Shown here: positions 36,965-46,305 of the stretch, piece by piece
How the letters are laid out: every line of letters starts with the position of its first letter
How positions within the stretch are numbered: position 1 is the first letter of the stretch
NCBI RefSeq assembly: GCF_900176345.1
Contig: NZ_FWXU01000003.1
Coordinates: forward strand, 273,565 to 337,564
Reading direction: 5' to 3'
DNA: 64,000 nt
From: Rhizobium sp. RU36D
GTDB lineage: Bacteria > Pseudomonadota > Alphaproteobacteria > Rhizobiales > Rhizobiaceae
Program-made: the position numbers and the translations under genes
Notes under the pieces: model-generated
Database searches by the model: none
What the model saw: the letters and a program-made list of their open reading frames with translations, nothing else
Told to the model about the DNA's origin: nothing

Positions 36965-38143
36965 TCAACCCCGCCGTGCCAGCTTGATGAGCCCCAGCAT
37001 CAAGGCGCCGGCGATGAGCCCCCAGAAGGCCCCGGAAATACCGCCGAAGCTGACGCCTGACGCGGTGATCAGGAAGGTGACGGCGGCGGCCTCGCGGGTT
37101 GCGGCCTCCTTGAAGGCCGCGACCGCCGAACCGGAAAAGGCGCCGATCAGCGCCAGCCCCGCCACCGCCTGGATCAGGATTGGAGGCGCCAGCGCCACGA
37201 AGGCGGTAACCGCGCCGGCCAGCAGGCCCAGCACGATGTAGCCGACGCCGCCGATGATCGCCGACCAGTAGCGACGCCGGGGATCGGGATGCGCATCCTC
37301 GCCGGCGCACATGGCCGCGGTGATGGCCGCGAGATTGACGGCATGGCCGCCGAACGGTGCCGCAAGGATCGAGAAGACGCCGGTCGTGGCAAAGAGCGGG
37401 CCGGGACTGGGCTCAAACCCATTGACCTTGAGCACCGCGATGCCGGGAATATTCTGCGAGGCCATGGTGACGATGAACAGCGGCAGCGCGATGGACACCA
37501 CAGCATGCACGGTGAAGGCGGGCATGACGAATTCCACCGGTGGCGCCAGCGACTGCGACCAACTGGCAAGTGCCCCCTCAGGCAATTCGACGCCAAACAC
37601 CATGACGCCGATAAAGGCCAGCAGGGCGGCGGGCACGGCATAAAGCCGCTTGAAGGCGGCGACGACCGCCCAGGCAACCAGGATCGGCAGGCCGAGCACC
37701 GGGTCAAAGGCGATCGCCTTGAACGGCGCAAAGCAGAGGCCGATGATGACGCCCGACAGCATGGCATTGGCCAAAGGTGCGGGAATTGCGGCCACGGCCC
37801 GCCCGAGCGGCCGGAACAGGCCCGCCACCACGATCAGCGCTCCGCAGACGAGGAAGGCACCGACCGCCACCGGAAAGCCGCCCTCGACTGCACCGGCACT
37901 CGCCAGCAGCGCGCCGCCAGGCGTCGACCAGGCAATCGACACCGGCAGCCGCGTCCAGGCGCTGAGCACGATGGCGCAAAGCCCCATGGCGACCGACAGG
38001 GCCATCAGGCCCGAAGCCGCCTCGTAATCCGTAGCGCCCACCCCCTTCAAACCCTGCAGCACGACGGCAAAGGAACTGGCGAAACCGACAAACGCTGTGA
38101 GGCAGCCCATGAACAGGCTCTGAAGGGAAAAGTCTTTTAACAT
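36965..38143 (-). CDS. benE: Benzoate/H+ symporter family transporter
   Basis: This 392-aa protein has about 11-12 hydrophobic helices and BenE family blocks: ATDYEAASGLMALSVAMGLCAI, AWSTPGGALLASAGAVEGGFPVAVGAF and FGGHAVNLAAITAAMCAGEDAHPDPRRRYW. Relatives take up benzoate or similar aromatics, but no aromatic degradation genes are adjacent, so the substrate is open. Confidence 0.9.
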   Translation of the reverse strand: MLKDFSLQSLFMGCLTAFVGFASSFAVVLQGLKGVGATDYEAASGLMALSVAMGLCAIVLSAWTRLPVSIAWSTPGGALLASAGAVEGGFPVAVGAFLVCGALIVVAGLFRPLGRAVAAIPAPLANAMLSGVIIGLCFAPFKAIAFDPVLGLPILVAWAVVAAFKRLYAVPAALLAFIGVMVFGVELPEGALASWSQSLAPPVEFVMPAFTVHAVVSIALPLFIVTMASQNIPGIAVLKVNGFEPSPGPLFATTGVFSILAAPFGGHAVNLAAITAAMCAGEDAHPDPRRRYWSAIIGGVGYIVLGLLAGAVTAFVALAPPILIQAVAGLALIGAFSGSAVAAFKEAATREAAAVTFLITASGVSFGGISGAFWGLIAGALMLGLIKLARRG

Positions 38144-38319
38144 GACGCAGTCCGGACAAGGAAAAACAATGCGCCACTGACAACAAACTTGGGCGGGCTT
38201 TGCAAGGCTGGCCGGGCGCGCAAGTGTACGCTGCGCTCAACCTGTCGCGCCCCCGCCACATGGTATTTCAGCATTTCGTAAGACGGACACGGTATAAGCA
38301 CCGAGTTTTCGTTCTCGGG

Positions 38320-39498
38320 ATGTCGCGCTTCTTGGACCTCGCCACTGTACTTCTGCTGCACAAATCGTCGCTGCTCATTGGAGCGGCCGGTTTCCTCTAT
38401 GTGCGATGGCAATCGGGCCGATGCCAGGGCCTTGCCTTCATGGCGGCCACGTTCATTTTGCTGGCACTTGGTTCTACAATTGCAGGGCTCGGCGAACAGA
38501 GTGCCCTCCCTTATGCGATCTGGACCCTGGGAAGCTTCGCCCTGGGAATGGTGGCCTATGCCCTATTCTGGATCGGCGCGCGCCGGCTGGCTGACAACAG
38601 GGAAAGGTCGAGCGACTGGCTCATCCTGATCATCCCGGCGCTGGTGACGGTGATTGCCGTGAGGACCGGGTTTTATCTCGACAATTTGAGCCGGGCCACT
38701 GTCTTCCAGATGGGTGCCATCGTCTCTATGGGGGCCGCGACGGTGGTGCTGCTGCGCGACAACACTGGTGAACGGCTGCTGGCCCGCTATCCACTCGCCG
38801 CCACGCTGACCATGTCCTCCCTGTTGTGCCTTTTGGTGATCCTGTGTCTGGCGGCACCGGGGGTCTTGCCCGTCACCGCAGCCGAGATATTCTTCCTGCA
38901 GATCCTCTGCCAGTTCGGCATCGCGCTCTTCGTTCTGGTCTTCGTCAAAGAGCGCGCGGAAGCAAGGCTGAAGACCCTCGTAGAGATCGATACGCTGACA
39001 AAGGTTCACAACCGCCACTGGTTCTTCTCGCAACTGCCCGACACCCCCGCTGAAGGCGATGCATTCGTCATCATCGACATCGACCACTTCAAGCGGGTCA
39101 ATGATACCCATGGCCACGCCGCGGGGGATGCGGTTCTCGTCGCGGTCGCCGAATGTCTGCGCGGCGCCCTCTCAAAGACCGCGATCTTCGCCCGCCTCGG
39201 CGGCGAAGAGTTCGCGCTTTATGTGCCGGCAGCCAGCAAGGCCGATGCGTCAGCCATTGCCGAAAGCCTGCGGGCCGCAGTGGAGGGGCAGCGCATCGAG
39301 CATCAACAGGTCAGCATACCCGTCACCATCAGCCTGGGCATCTCGGTCGCCGCACGCAACAGCTCCCTGACCGACCTCATGAGCACCGCCGACCTGGCGC
39401 TCTACCGCGCCAAGGGCCATGGCCGCAACCGGGCGGAACAGTATCAGCCGGAGGCGGAAACCTGTCCTGAGCCGCAAGCAATCGAGCACGCCGCCTGA
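38320..39498 (+). CDS. Membrane-bound diguanylate cyclase (GGDEF)
   Basis: This 392-aa protein has about seven N-terminal membrane helices (residues 5-215) and a C-terminal GGDEF domain: IDTLTKVHNRHWF, DIDHFKRVNDTHGHAAGDAVL and RLGGEEFAL as the active site. It makes c-di-GMP. The residues five positions before GGEEF do not form RxxD, so product inhibition through the I-site is not expected. The ATG at 38320 is preferred; one at 38200 adds 40 basic residues. Confidence 0.9.
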   Translation: MSRFLDLATVLLLHKSSLLIGAAGFLYVRWQSGRCQGLAFMAATFILLALGSTIAGLGEQSALPYAIWTLGSFALGMVAYALFWIGARRLADNRERSSDWLILIIPALVTVIAVRTGFYLDNLSRATVFQMGAIVSMGAATVVLLRDNTGERLLARYPLAATLTMSSLLCLLVILCLAAPGVLPVTAAEIFFLQILCQFGIALFVLVFVKERAEARLKTLVEIDTLTKVHNRHWFFSQLPDTPAEGDAFVIIDIDHFKRVNDTHGHAAGDAVLVAVAECLRGALSKTAIFARLGGEEFALYVPAASKADASAIAESLRAAVEGQRIEHQQVSIPVTISLGISVAARNSSLTDLMSTADLALYRAKGHGRNRAEQYQPEAETCPEPQAIEHAA

Positions 39499-39511
39499 TA
39501 CCGGGGCGACG

Positions 39512-40267
39512 TCAGGAGAGACGTTCGTGAAACTCCTGGGGCGTGCGTGCGGGTTTAGCAAACCAAAGCCGGACAAAGCTCTTCGGCGCCGCAAGGTCAA
39601 CACCCTCGGGATCCAGGCCCGTCGCCTTCCATCGCCCCTCTTTGCCCCCCGCCAGCACGGCGAGCCTTGCCGCCTCGCCCTCAGTGCCGTTGATCGCCTG
39701 CAGCAGATCGGCCTCGGCCGCCATCAGGCTTTCGGCCCCCTCAAGCGAAATCCTGAGCCTTGCCGGCGTGACGTCCGAGACGGCATTGCGCGCCGGCCCG
39801 CCATTCAGTTGCAGATCCTCCACCGTCATGCGGTAGAACAGGGCGTCGGGCAGCCCCAGGTAAAGCTTCGACTTGGGGAAGCGCGCCAGATAGCGCCGCT
39901 CCGTCTCCGGCTTCCAATCCTTGCCATGGATCATCTCCACCCGACCGACCAGGCTGAGCCGCGGTTGCGCCAGCACGTCAGTTGCGCCCGGCTGCGCCAT
40001 CGTCAGAGAGACCCTGTTGTCGGCGGCCATGTTGCGGGCATGCAACGACAGCCAAGCCGCAAAGAAATATGGTGTACCATCCGCATCGATGGCGAGATTG
40101 GTGACGGTACCATAGGGATAGCCGCTCTGCGCATCGATGGTCGACAGGGAAGCGAAGGGCGAAGTGTGCAACAGGTTGCGCGCCACCTTCAGCGCTTCAA
40201 AGGGCTGACCGGCCGCCTCGTTGATTTCGATGCCGCGGGGCGTGATCTGGCGCGATGGTGTCGACAT
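39512..40267 (-). CDS. HugZ-like heme-utilisation / split-barrel FMN-binding-fold protein
   Basis: This 251-aa protein has an N-terminal pyridoxamine-oxidase-like split barrel (ARNLLHTSPFASLSTIDAQSGYPYGTVTNLAIDADGTPYFFAAWLSLHARNMAADNRVSL) and a C-terminal DUF2470-like domain (EADLLQAINGTEGEAARLAV). The HugZ family degrades or binds heme in iron acquisition. AT-rich sequence at about 40374-40397 probably holds the promoter, but I could not assign an Irr or RirA site. Confidence 0.82.
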   Translation of the reverse strand: MSTPSRQITPRGIEINEAAGQPFEALKVARNLLHTSPFASLSTIDAQSGYPYGTVTNLAIDADGTPYFFAAWLSLHARNMAADNRVSLTMAQPGATDVLAQPRLSLVGRVEMIHGKDWKPETERRYLARFPKSKLYLGLPDALFYRMTVEDLQLNGGPARNAVSDVTPARLRISLEGAESLMAAEADLLQAINGTEGEAARLAVLAGGKEGRWKATGLDPEGVDLAAPKSFVRLWFAKPARTPQEFHERLS

Positions 40268-40419
40268 GGGAATTTCCTCCGTTTCTTTCTCCTCTCTATC
40301 TGCTCAAGCCCTTGGACAGGAACGATGATCCGGAATAGCCGCCATGTCCCAGCCCCACTTGCTCAGATAACATGATTAGATTAGTCTAGATTTTATGGCA
40401 TTCCCAAGCCTCAAAACGC

Positions 40420-40455
40420 AAAACCCCGCCGGATCGTTTGACCAGGCGGGGTTTT
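40420..40455 (-). terminator. Rho-independent terminator after the clpP paralogue
   Basis: AAAACCCCGCC / GGCGGGGTTTT with a 14-nt loop lies 25 bp past the ClpP-like stop and ends in TTTT on the minus strand. Confidence 0.8.
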
Positions 40456-40479
40456 GTAATTCGGGCATCGAAACCGGGA

Positions 40480-41061
40480 TCAGATGTCCGACTGGCTTTC
40501 GATGATGCGACCGACCAGGCCATAGGCCTTGGCTTCCTCGGCAGAGAGCCACATGTCACGGTCGATGTCCTTGGCGATCTTTTCTTCCGACTGGCCGGTG
40601 GCCTTGGAATAGATCTTGATCAGCCGCTGGTTCATCTTGATGATTTCGCGGGCCTGGATCTCGATATCCGAAGCCATGCCGCGGGTACCGCCGGAGGGTT
40701 GGTGGATCAGGAAGCGGGTGTTCGGCAGGCTGAGGCGCTGTTCTTTGGGCACAGCCACGAAGATCAGCGAACCGGCGGAGGCTGCCCAGCCGCTGGCAAT
40801 GATCCACACCTTCGGCTTGATGAACCGGATCATGTCATGGATGGCATCGCCGGCTTCCACATGGCCGCCTGGCGAGCAGACAAAAACGCGGATGTCATCG
40901 TCGGAGGCAGCTGCAAGCGCCACGATCTGGGTGCAGACCTTCTGCGCCAGTTCCATGGTGATACCGCCATAGATGAAGATCGAACGCGACTTGAATAGGT
41001 TCGCTTCCGTTTCCTTGCCGATGGGCAGTTCCTTGCTCTTGTCGTCTTCGTCTTCGTTCAT
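40480..41061 (-). CDS. clpP: ClpP-family serine protease (paralogue)
   Basis: This 193-aa protein has [42 protein letters not shown] with the nucleophile Ser, [12 protein letters not shown] with catalytic His and [24 protein letters not shown] with Asp. So the triad is intact. The usual GQAASMGA reads GWAASAGS, and no clpX or tig is adjacent, so this is probably an accessory ClpP rather than the housekeeping one. ATG at 41061 gives the family start. Confidence 0.9.
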   Translation of the reverse strand: MNEDEDDKSKELPIGKETEANLFKSRSIFIYGGITMELAQKVCTQIVALAAASDDDIRVFVCSPGGHVEAGDAIHDMIRFIKPKVWIIASGWAASAGSLIFVAVPKEQRLSLPNTRFLIHQPSGGTRGMASDIEIQAREIIKMNQRLIKIYSKATGQSEEKIAKDIDRDMWLSAEEAKAYGLVGRIIESQSDI

Positions 41062-41277
41062 TCGGCAATTCTCCACTTGCGTTTCGCTCACCCGCACATA
41101 GTGCGACTCACCTAGTAAAACAATGCGGGAAAAAGAGGAAGGCACGGAACCGGTGAACAGCAGGTTAGCCCTGGCTTCCCGACCTTCCTTTTTGTCGGAA
41201 CCGTTAATTGCTGTCATTCTAACACACCGGGCATTAACGGGTATCACGCTATGACAGACCGAGTTTAGGGACTGGGT

Positions 41278-42621
41278 ATGGCGACACGGATCAGGCTTGC
41301 GGAAATTATCGAGGCCCTGAGCCACGCACTCGACCTGACCGAAGGACAGCCGCCCGGCCATGGCATACGCTGCTGTCACATCGGCACGGCTGTCGGTCGC
41401 GCCATCGGCCTGCCGGAGCCCGCACTACAGGATCTCTACTATACCCTGTTGTTGAAGGACCTGGGCTGTTCCAGCAATGCCGCGCGTATCTGCCGACTTT
41501 ATCTGGCCGACGACTTGAAGTTCAAGCAGGACTTCAAGCTGGTCGATGGCAGCCTGCCGCAGGTGCTGCGCTTCGTGCTGTCGCATACCGGCATGCAGGC
41601 CGGCCTTGCCGAGCGTTTTCGCAGCCTTCTCACGATCCTGAAGAATGGCGGCGAGATCGCCACGGACCTGATCCGCACCCGTTGCCAGCGCGGCGCCGAA
41701 ATTGCCACGCAAATGCGCTTTTCGCCTGACGTGGCCCAGGGCATCCTCGATCTCGACGAGCATTTCGACGGCGGCGGCCTGCCCGCCGGCATCCGCGGTC
41801 AAGAGATCCACATTTTTGCCCGCATCGCGCTGCTGGCGCAGGTCGCCGATGTGTTCTTCATGGCCGCCGGACCTGAGGCCTCCCGGGTGGAGGTGCGCAA
41901 GCGTGCCGGCGGCTGGTTCGATCCTGAGTTGACCGCAGCCTTCGAGCGCATCGCTACGCCCACTTTCTTTGCCGAACTGGGCTCCGACAAGCTGGAGGCC
42001 TATGTGCTGGCGCGCGAGCCAGGACAGCAGGTCATCATGGCCGACGACGACTATCTCGACGATATCGCCGCCGGTTTTGCCCGCGTCATCGATGCCAAAA
42101 GCCCCTATACGTCAGGCCATAGCGACCGGGTGGCGCTGTTCACCGACATGATCGCGGAGGAAATGGGCATGGATGCCGCCGCCCGGCGCAGCCTGAAGCG
42201 CGGCGCCCTGCTGCACGACATCGGCAAGCTCGGCGTTTCCAACAGCGTGCTGGACAAGCCCGGTAAACTGGAGGATGCCGAATGGGAGGCGATGAAGCGC
42301 CATGCGGAATTTTCCGAACACATCCTCTCGCGCATCTCCGCCTTCGCCTGTCTCGCCCGCATCGGCGGCGCCCATCACGAGCGGCTTGACGGCAAGGGCT
42401 ATCCTCGCGGCCTGACGGCCAAGGACATCAGCATGGACATCCGTATCGTCTCCACCGCCGATGTGTTCGACGCGCTGACCGCCGACCGCCCCTACCGCGC
42501 CGCCATGCCGGTTTCCAAGGCACTCGCCATCCTGCGCGAAGGATCAGGCCAAAGCCACGACCCCGCCTGCATCGAGGCGCTGGAACGGGGCCTCGCCAAG
42601 GCAGACCTGGCAGCCGCCTGA
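41278..42621 (+). CDS. Tandem HD-GYP protein (N-terminal copy degenerate)
   Basis: This 447-aa protein has a C-terminal HD-GYP c-di-GMP phosphodiesterase domain with [45 protein letters not shown] and the metal-binding residues intact. The first half looks like a second, degenerate copy: [26 protein letters not shown] and [14 protein letters not shown] align with the same motifs but lack the HD and HHE pairs. It probably hydrolyses c-di-GMP, with the N-terminal copy serving as a sensor or dimerisation unit. Confidence 0.88.
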   Translation: MATRIRLAEIIEALSHALDLTEGQPPGHGIRCCHIGTAVGRAIGLPEPALQDLYYTLLLKDLGCSSNAARICRLYLADDLKFKQDFKLVDGSLPQVLRFVLSHTGMQAGLAERFRSLLTILKNGGEIATDLIRTRCQRGAEIATQMRFSPDVAQGILDLDEHFDGGGLPAGIRGQEIHIFARIALLAQVADVFFMAAGPEASRVEVRKRAGGWFDPELTAAFERIATPTFFAELGSDKLEAYVLAREPGQQVIMADDDYLDDIAAGFARVIDAKSPYTSGHSDRVALFTDMIAEEMGMDAAARRSLKRGALLHDIGKLGVSNSVLDKPGKLEDAEWEAMKRHAEFSEHILSRISAFACLARIGGAHHERLDGKGYPRGLTAKDISMDIRIVSTADVFDALTADRPYRAAMPVSKALAILREGSGQSHDPACIEALERGLAKADLAAA

Positions 42622-42680
42622 GGAAACCCGCACGGCAAGTAACCCAAGCGGAAACGTACAGAGCCTCCCATCAGTCAAAA

Positions 42681-42706
42681 ACCCGCCGGTCTCGCGACCG
42701 ACGGGT
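42681..42706 (-). terminator. Probable terminator after the flavoprotein gene
   Basis: ACCCGCCGGTC / GACCGACGGGT, one mismatch, loop TCGC, is followed on the minus strand by TTTTTGA. It lies 31 bp past the stop of the 42737 gene. Confidence 0.7.
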
Positions 42707-42736
42707 CCATAATCTTCTGACTAAACCGCCCTATCC

Positions 42737-45298
42737 TCAGCTCCGCGGCTTCAAGTTCTCCGGGTCATACAGCGGCTTATACCCCACCGCTGCCACTTCC
42801 ACCGGATAGCTTTCCGCAAAATACTCGACGTTGAGCTTGCGGCCCACTTCGCAATACTCCGCCGGCAGGTAGGCGAGTGCGATGTTCTTGCCGATGGTCG
42901 GGCCGAAGGCGACGGAGGTGGTGTAGGAGCGGCGGCCGAGGCTGTCGATCAGGACTTCGCCCGTGGCGGGGTCGACGACCGGCATGGAGCCTACGGGGTA
43001 GCGCTTCACGCCCTTGGAATCGGTGTTTTCCGTCATCACAAGCGTGCAGAGCATGGCCGGCTGCTTATCCCTAGCCTTGTATTCGAGATGTTTGGCCTTG
43101 CCGCGGAAATCGGCCTCCTTGACCTTCGGACGGGCGAGATCAGCCTCGATCAGGTTGTACTGGGTCAGAAGATCGGCGTTCTGCAGGCGCAGGCTCTTTT
43201 CCATGCGGCGCGAATTGGCATAGGTCTCGACGCCGAAGGCCATAACGCCCGTCGCACGAAGGGCATCCCAGACGGCCAGGCCGTCCTCGTATTTCATGTG
43301 CAGTTCCCAGCCCTGCTCGCCGACGTAGGAGATGCGGAAGGCGGTCACGGACTTGCCGGCGATTTCGATCGGCTTGATCGCGGCGAAGGGGAAATTGTCA
43401 GGGTCGAGGCCAGCGGGGTCGGCGACGGCCTTCTTCAGCGTCACGCGGGCGTTCGGGCCCCAGATGCCGATGGTGATGTACTTCTCCGAGGTATCGGTGA
43501 TCGTGACATCGAGGCCGCGATCCTGAGCGACACGCTTCATGTAGTGGAAGTCACGTGGGCCGGCATCGGCGCCGTTGACCAGCCGGCAGCGGTCGGCCAT
43601 GCGGAAGACCGTGAAGTCGGCGCGCACCATGCCCTCGTCGTCGAGGAAGTGGGTGTAGATGCCCTTGCCGATATTGGCGTCGCCACCGATCTTGGCGGCG
43701 CAGAGCCATTCCAATAGCTCGACATGGTCAGGACCTTCGATATCGACCATGTGGAAGTGGCTGAGGTTGACGATGCCGCAATCCTCGCTCATCGCCAGAT
43801 GTTCGGCATTGGAGACACGCCAGAAATGGCGGTTGTCCCACTCGTTTTCGCGAACCGGAACACGGTCACCGTATTTTTCCAGAAGATGCTCGTTGGCCTT
43901 GTAGCCATGGGCGCGCTCCCAGCCGCCGAGCTCCATGAAATAGCCGCCAAGCTCGACTTCGCGCTCATACATTGGGGAACGCTTGACGTTGCGGCCCGAG
44001 GCATAGGGCTCGCGGGTGTGGACGGCGGGATAGTAGATCTTCTGCGCGGCCTCAAAGGTGCGGCCGTGGATGAAGTCTTCCGTCAACTGGTGCGGGTAGA
44101 AACGGGCGTAATCGATCGAATTGTGGTCGATTTCGGTGCGGCCATCGGTCATCCAGTCGGCGATCAGCTTGCCGTAACCGGGGCCGTCCTTGACCCAGAT
44201 GGCGACGCAGTACCAGAGGCCGCGCACCTTCTGGCTTTCGCCGCAGGACGGGCCGCCGGCGGCGGACACCTGCAATAGGCCATTGAAGGAATGGCTTTCG
44301 TTATAGCCAAGTTCGCCAAGGATCGGCGTCAGTTCCATGGCCCGCTCGAGCGGCTCGATGATCTGCTCCATGTCGAGATCGCGCTGCGAGGGCGAAAGCC
44401 GCGCCTCGTGCTTTTCCAGGATCTCGCGCGGATGGCAGAGCCGCGGATTGGTGGTCTCGTAATAGCCCCACTCGATCTGGCCGCCTTCGGTCGTCTTCGG
44501 GTCGCCGGTGTCGCGCATATAGGCGGAGTTGCCCTGGTCGCGCAGCAAGGGATAGCCGATTTCCTTGCCGGTGCCTTCGAACTCGTTATAGGGACCGAAG
44601 AAGGTCAGGGGATGGTCGACCGGCATGACGGGCAGATCCTCGCCCACCATTTCGGCGATCAGGCGGCCCCAGATGCCGGCGCACACCACGACATGATCAG
44701 CCATGATGGTGCCGCGATGGGTTACGACACCCTTGATGCGGCCGCCCTCCACGATCAGCGACTGCGCCGGCGTATTGCCGAACAGCTGCAGCTTGCCGGA
44801 TTTTTCGGCGGCATCGACCAGCTTGCCGGCAACCGTTTGGCTGCGCGGAATGACGAGGCCGGCATCGGGATCGAACATGCCGCCCATGACCTGGTCTTCC
44901 TCGATCAGCGGGAACATCGCCTTGATCTCGGTGGGCGAGACATAATGGGCGCGGGTGCCGAAGGCGCGGGCGGATGAGAGCTTGCGCTTGACCTCCTCCA
45001 TCCAGGTATCGTCGCCCTTGCGCACCACTTCCAAGCCGCCGATGCGGGCGTAATGGCCCATTTTCTCGAAGAAATCGATGGAGTATTGCGTGGTCCAGAC
45101 CGACAGATAATCGTGGGACGTGGTGTAGCAGAAGTCCGACGCATGCGCCGTGGAGCCGATATCGGTCGGGATGCCGGACTTGTCGATGCCGACGATTTCA
45201 TCCCAGCCCCGTTCGATGAGGTGGTGGGCAATGGAAGCCCCCACGATGCCGCCGAGACCAATGATGACGACCCTCGCCTTAGTCGGAAACTCTGCCAT
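42737..45298 (-). CDS. Dimethylglycine/sarcosine dehydrogenase-like FAD enzyme with GcvT domain
   Basis: This 853-aa enzyme has an N-terminal FAD-dependent oxidoreductase (DAO) domain beginning VVIIGLGGIVGASIAHHL with the Rossmann GxGxxG variant, then STAHASDF. The C-terminal half is a folate-binding aminomethyltransferase (GcvT) domain ending with VEYFAESYPVEVAAVGYKPLYDPE. The family oxidatively demethylates N-methyl glycines such as dimethylglycine and transfers the C1 unit to tetrahydrofolate. Exact substrate is inferred. ATG at 45298 is chosen at the FAD-domain start. Confidence 0.9.
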   Translation of the reverse strand: MAEFPTKARVVIIGLGGIVGASIAHHLIERGWDEIVGIDKSGIPTDIGSTAHASDFCYTTSHDYLSVWTTQYSIDFFEKMGHYARIGGLEVVRKGDDTWMEEVKRKLSSARAFGTRAHYVSPTEIKAMFPLIEEDQVMGGMFDPDAGLVIPRSQTVAGKLVDAAEKSGKLQLFGNTPAQSLIVEGGRIKGVVTHRGTIMADHVVVCAGIWGRLIAEMVGEDLPVMPVDHPLTFFGPYNEFEGTGKEIGYPLLRDQGNSAYMRDTGDPKTTEGGQIEWGYYETTNPRLCHPREILEKHEARLSPSQRDLDMEQIIEPLERAMELTPILGELGYNESHSFNGLLQVSAAGGPSCGESQKVRGLWYCVAIWVKDGPGYGKLIADWMTDGRTEIDHNSIDYARFYPHQLTEDFIHGRTFEAAQKIYYPAVHTREPYASGRNVKRSPMYEREVELGGYFMELGGWERAHGYKANEHLLEKYGDRVPVRENEWDNRHFWRVSNAEHLAMSEDCGIVNLSHFHMVDIEGPDHVELLEWLCAAKIGGDANIGKGIYTHFLDDEGMVRADFTVFRMADRCRLVNGADAGPRDFHYMKRVAQDRGLDVTITDTSEKYITIGIWGPNARVTLKKAVADPAGLDPDNFPFAAIKPIEIAGKSVTAFRISYVGEQGWELHMKYEDGLAVWDALRATGVMAFGVETYANSRRMEKSLRLQNADLLTQYNLIEADLARPKVKEADFRGKAKHLEYKARDKQPAMLCTLVMTENTDSKGVKRYPVGSMPVVDPATGEVLIDSLGRRSYTTSVAFGPTIGKNIALAYLPAEYCEVGRKLNVEYFAESYPVEVAAVGYKPLYDPENLKPRS

Positions 45299-45560
45299 AG
45301 CCTGAAAACCCTGCCTGCAAGCGCGTTGGAAACTGGCCGCGATATTAGGGCCAGCGATCAGACATTTGCAGCCTGTCTGCGACATTCTTCAAGTGGGGGG
45401 CGACCCCTGCCCACGGCTCAATTCACGCATCTGCGGCAGGAGCCCAGCCGATCACGTCGCAACGGAGACAGGAACCGGCGCTTTGCCCTCGCGCAGGACT
45501 TGCGCTCGCGACGTCGGCAATAGACCATGGCGCGGGATTGGCCATGAGAGGACCGATGCG

Positions 45561-46052
45561 ATGATCAAGATCTACCTGGGCGGCGCCATGTTCGATCTGC
45601 CGAACGTGCGCTACAATCTCCAGCTCGCGGCCGAGATCAGGGCGCTCGGCTTCGATGTCTATTGTCCCAACGAGAACAAGGAGATCAACGACAAGGGCCG
45701 CGTCGACATCACGCCCGAGCGGATCTACGACGCCGATGTCGAGCAGCTGTTAAGCTCCAATATCTTTCTCTGCCAGGTCAGCGAGGATTCCGGCACCATG
45801 TGGGAGGCGGGCTTCATGGACTGCCTGTCGCGGCATGTGGATCCCAGGCGCTATCTCGGCGTGATCGGGCTCGCCACCGATATCCGGCTCGCCACCCGCC
45901 CCAACCCGGAGCGATCAGGCATCGACAACCTCGCCTTCGCCATCAATGGGCTAATCACGGGCGGGCTGAAACGCTCGCTGGGGTGCTATACAACGGAGGA
46001 GGCGCTGTTTGCGCGGCTGAGGGAGATCAGGGCTGAGGTTGAGGGGCGATGA
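45561..46052 (+). CDS. Nucleoside 2-deoxyribosyltransferase-like protein
   Basis: This 163-aa protein begins MIKIYLGGAMFD and has YDADVEQLLSSNIFLCQVSEDSGTMWEAGFMDC. The DxGTxxExG-like segment supplies the catalytic Glu of the NDT fold. The family exchanges or hydrolyses deoxyribose from nucleosides or nucleotides. ATG at 45561 is right at family start; upstream in-frame sequence is non-conserved. It is divergent from the flavoprotein gene. Confidence 0.85.
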   Translation: MIKIYLGGAMFDLPNVRYNLQLAAEIRALGFDVYCPNENKEINDKGRVDITPERIYDADVEQLLSSNIFLCQVSEDSGTMWEAGFMDCLSRHVDPRRYLGVIGLATDIRLATRPNPERSGIDNLAFAINGLITGGLKRSLGCYTTEEALFARLREIRAEVEGR

Positions 46053-46080
46053 CCGTGAAGCTCCTTGTTTCTGGCTAAAA

Positions 46081-46298
46081 AGACCCTCTCTGCCCTGCCG
46101 GGCATCTCCCCCACAAGGGGGGAGAAGACTCGCGGATGCCGCTCGGCCATTCAACTATCCGGGCGCACAATCTTATTCCAAGGGATTTTGATAGCAGATA
46201 GCGGCTCAACAACCGACAAGGTGTTCAGAATGCCGAGCGGCAGCCCCAGGTCTTCTCCCCCCTTGTGGGGGAGATGCCCGGCAGGGCAGAGAGGGTCT
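46081..46298. repeat. Long palindromic intergenic repeat element (49-bp perfect arms)
   Basis: Positions 46081-46129 and 46250-46298 are a perfect 49-bp inverted repeat, and the pairing continues imperfectly for about 20 more bases on each side (ATGCCGCTCGGC and its partner). Each arm contains its own small hairpin (CTCCCCCACAAGGGGGGAG). The structure fits the rhizobial intergenic palindromic repeats (RIME-like). It carries no ORF and could form a large hairpin in RNA between the deoxyribosyltransferase and ABC exporter genes. Confidence 0.85.
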
Positions 46299-46305
46299 TA
46301 CCCCC

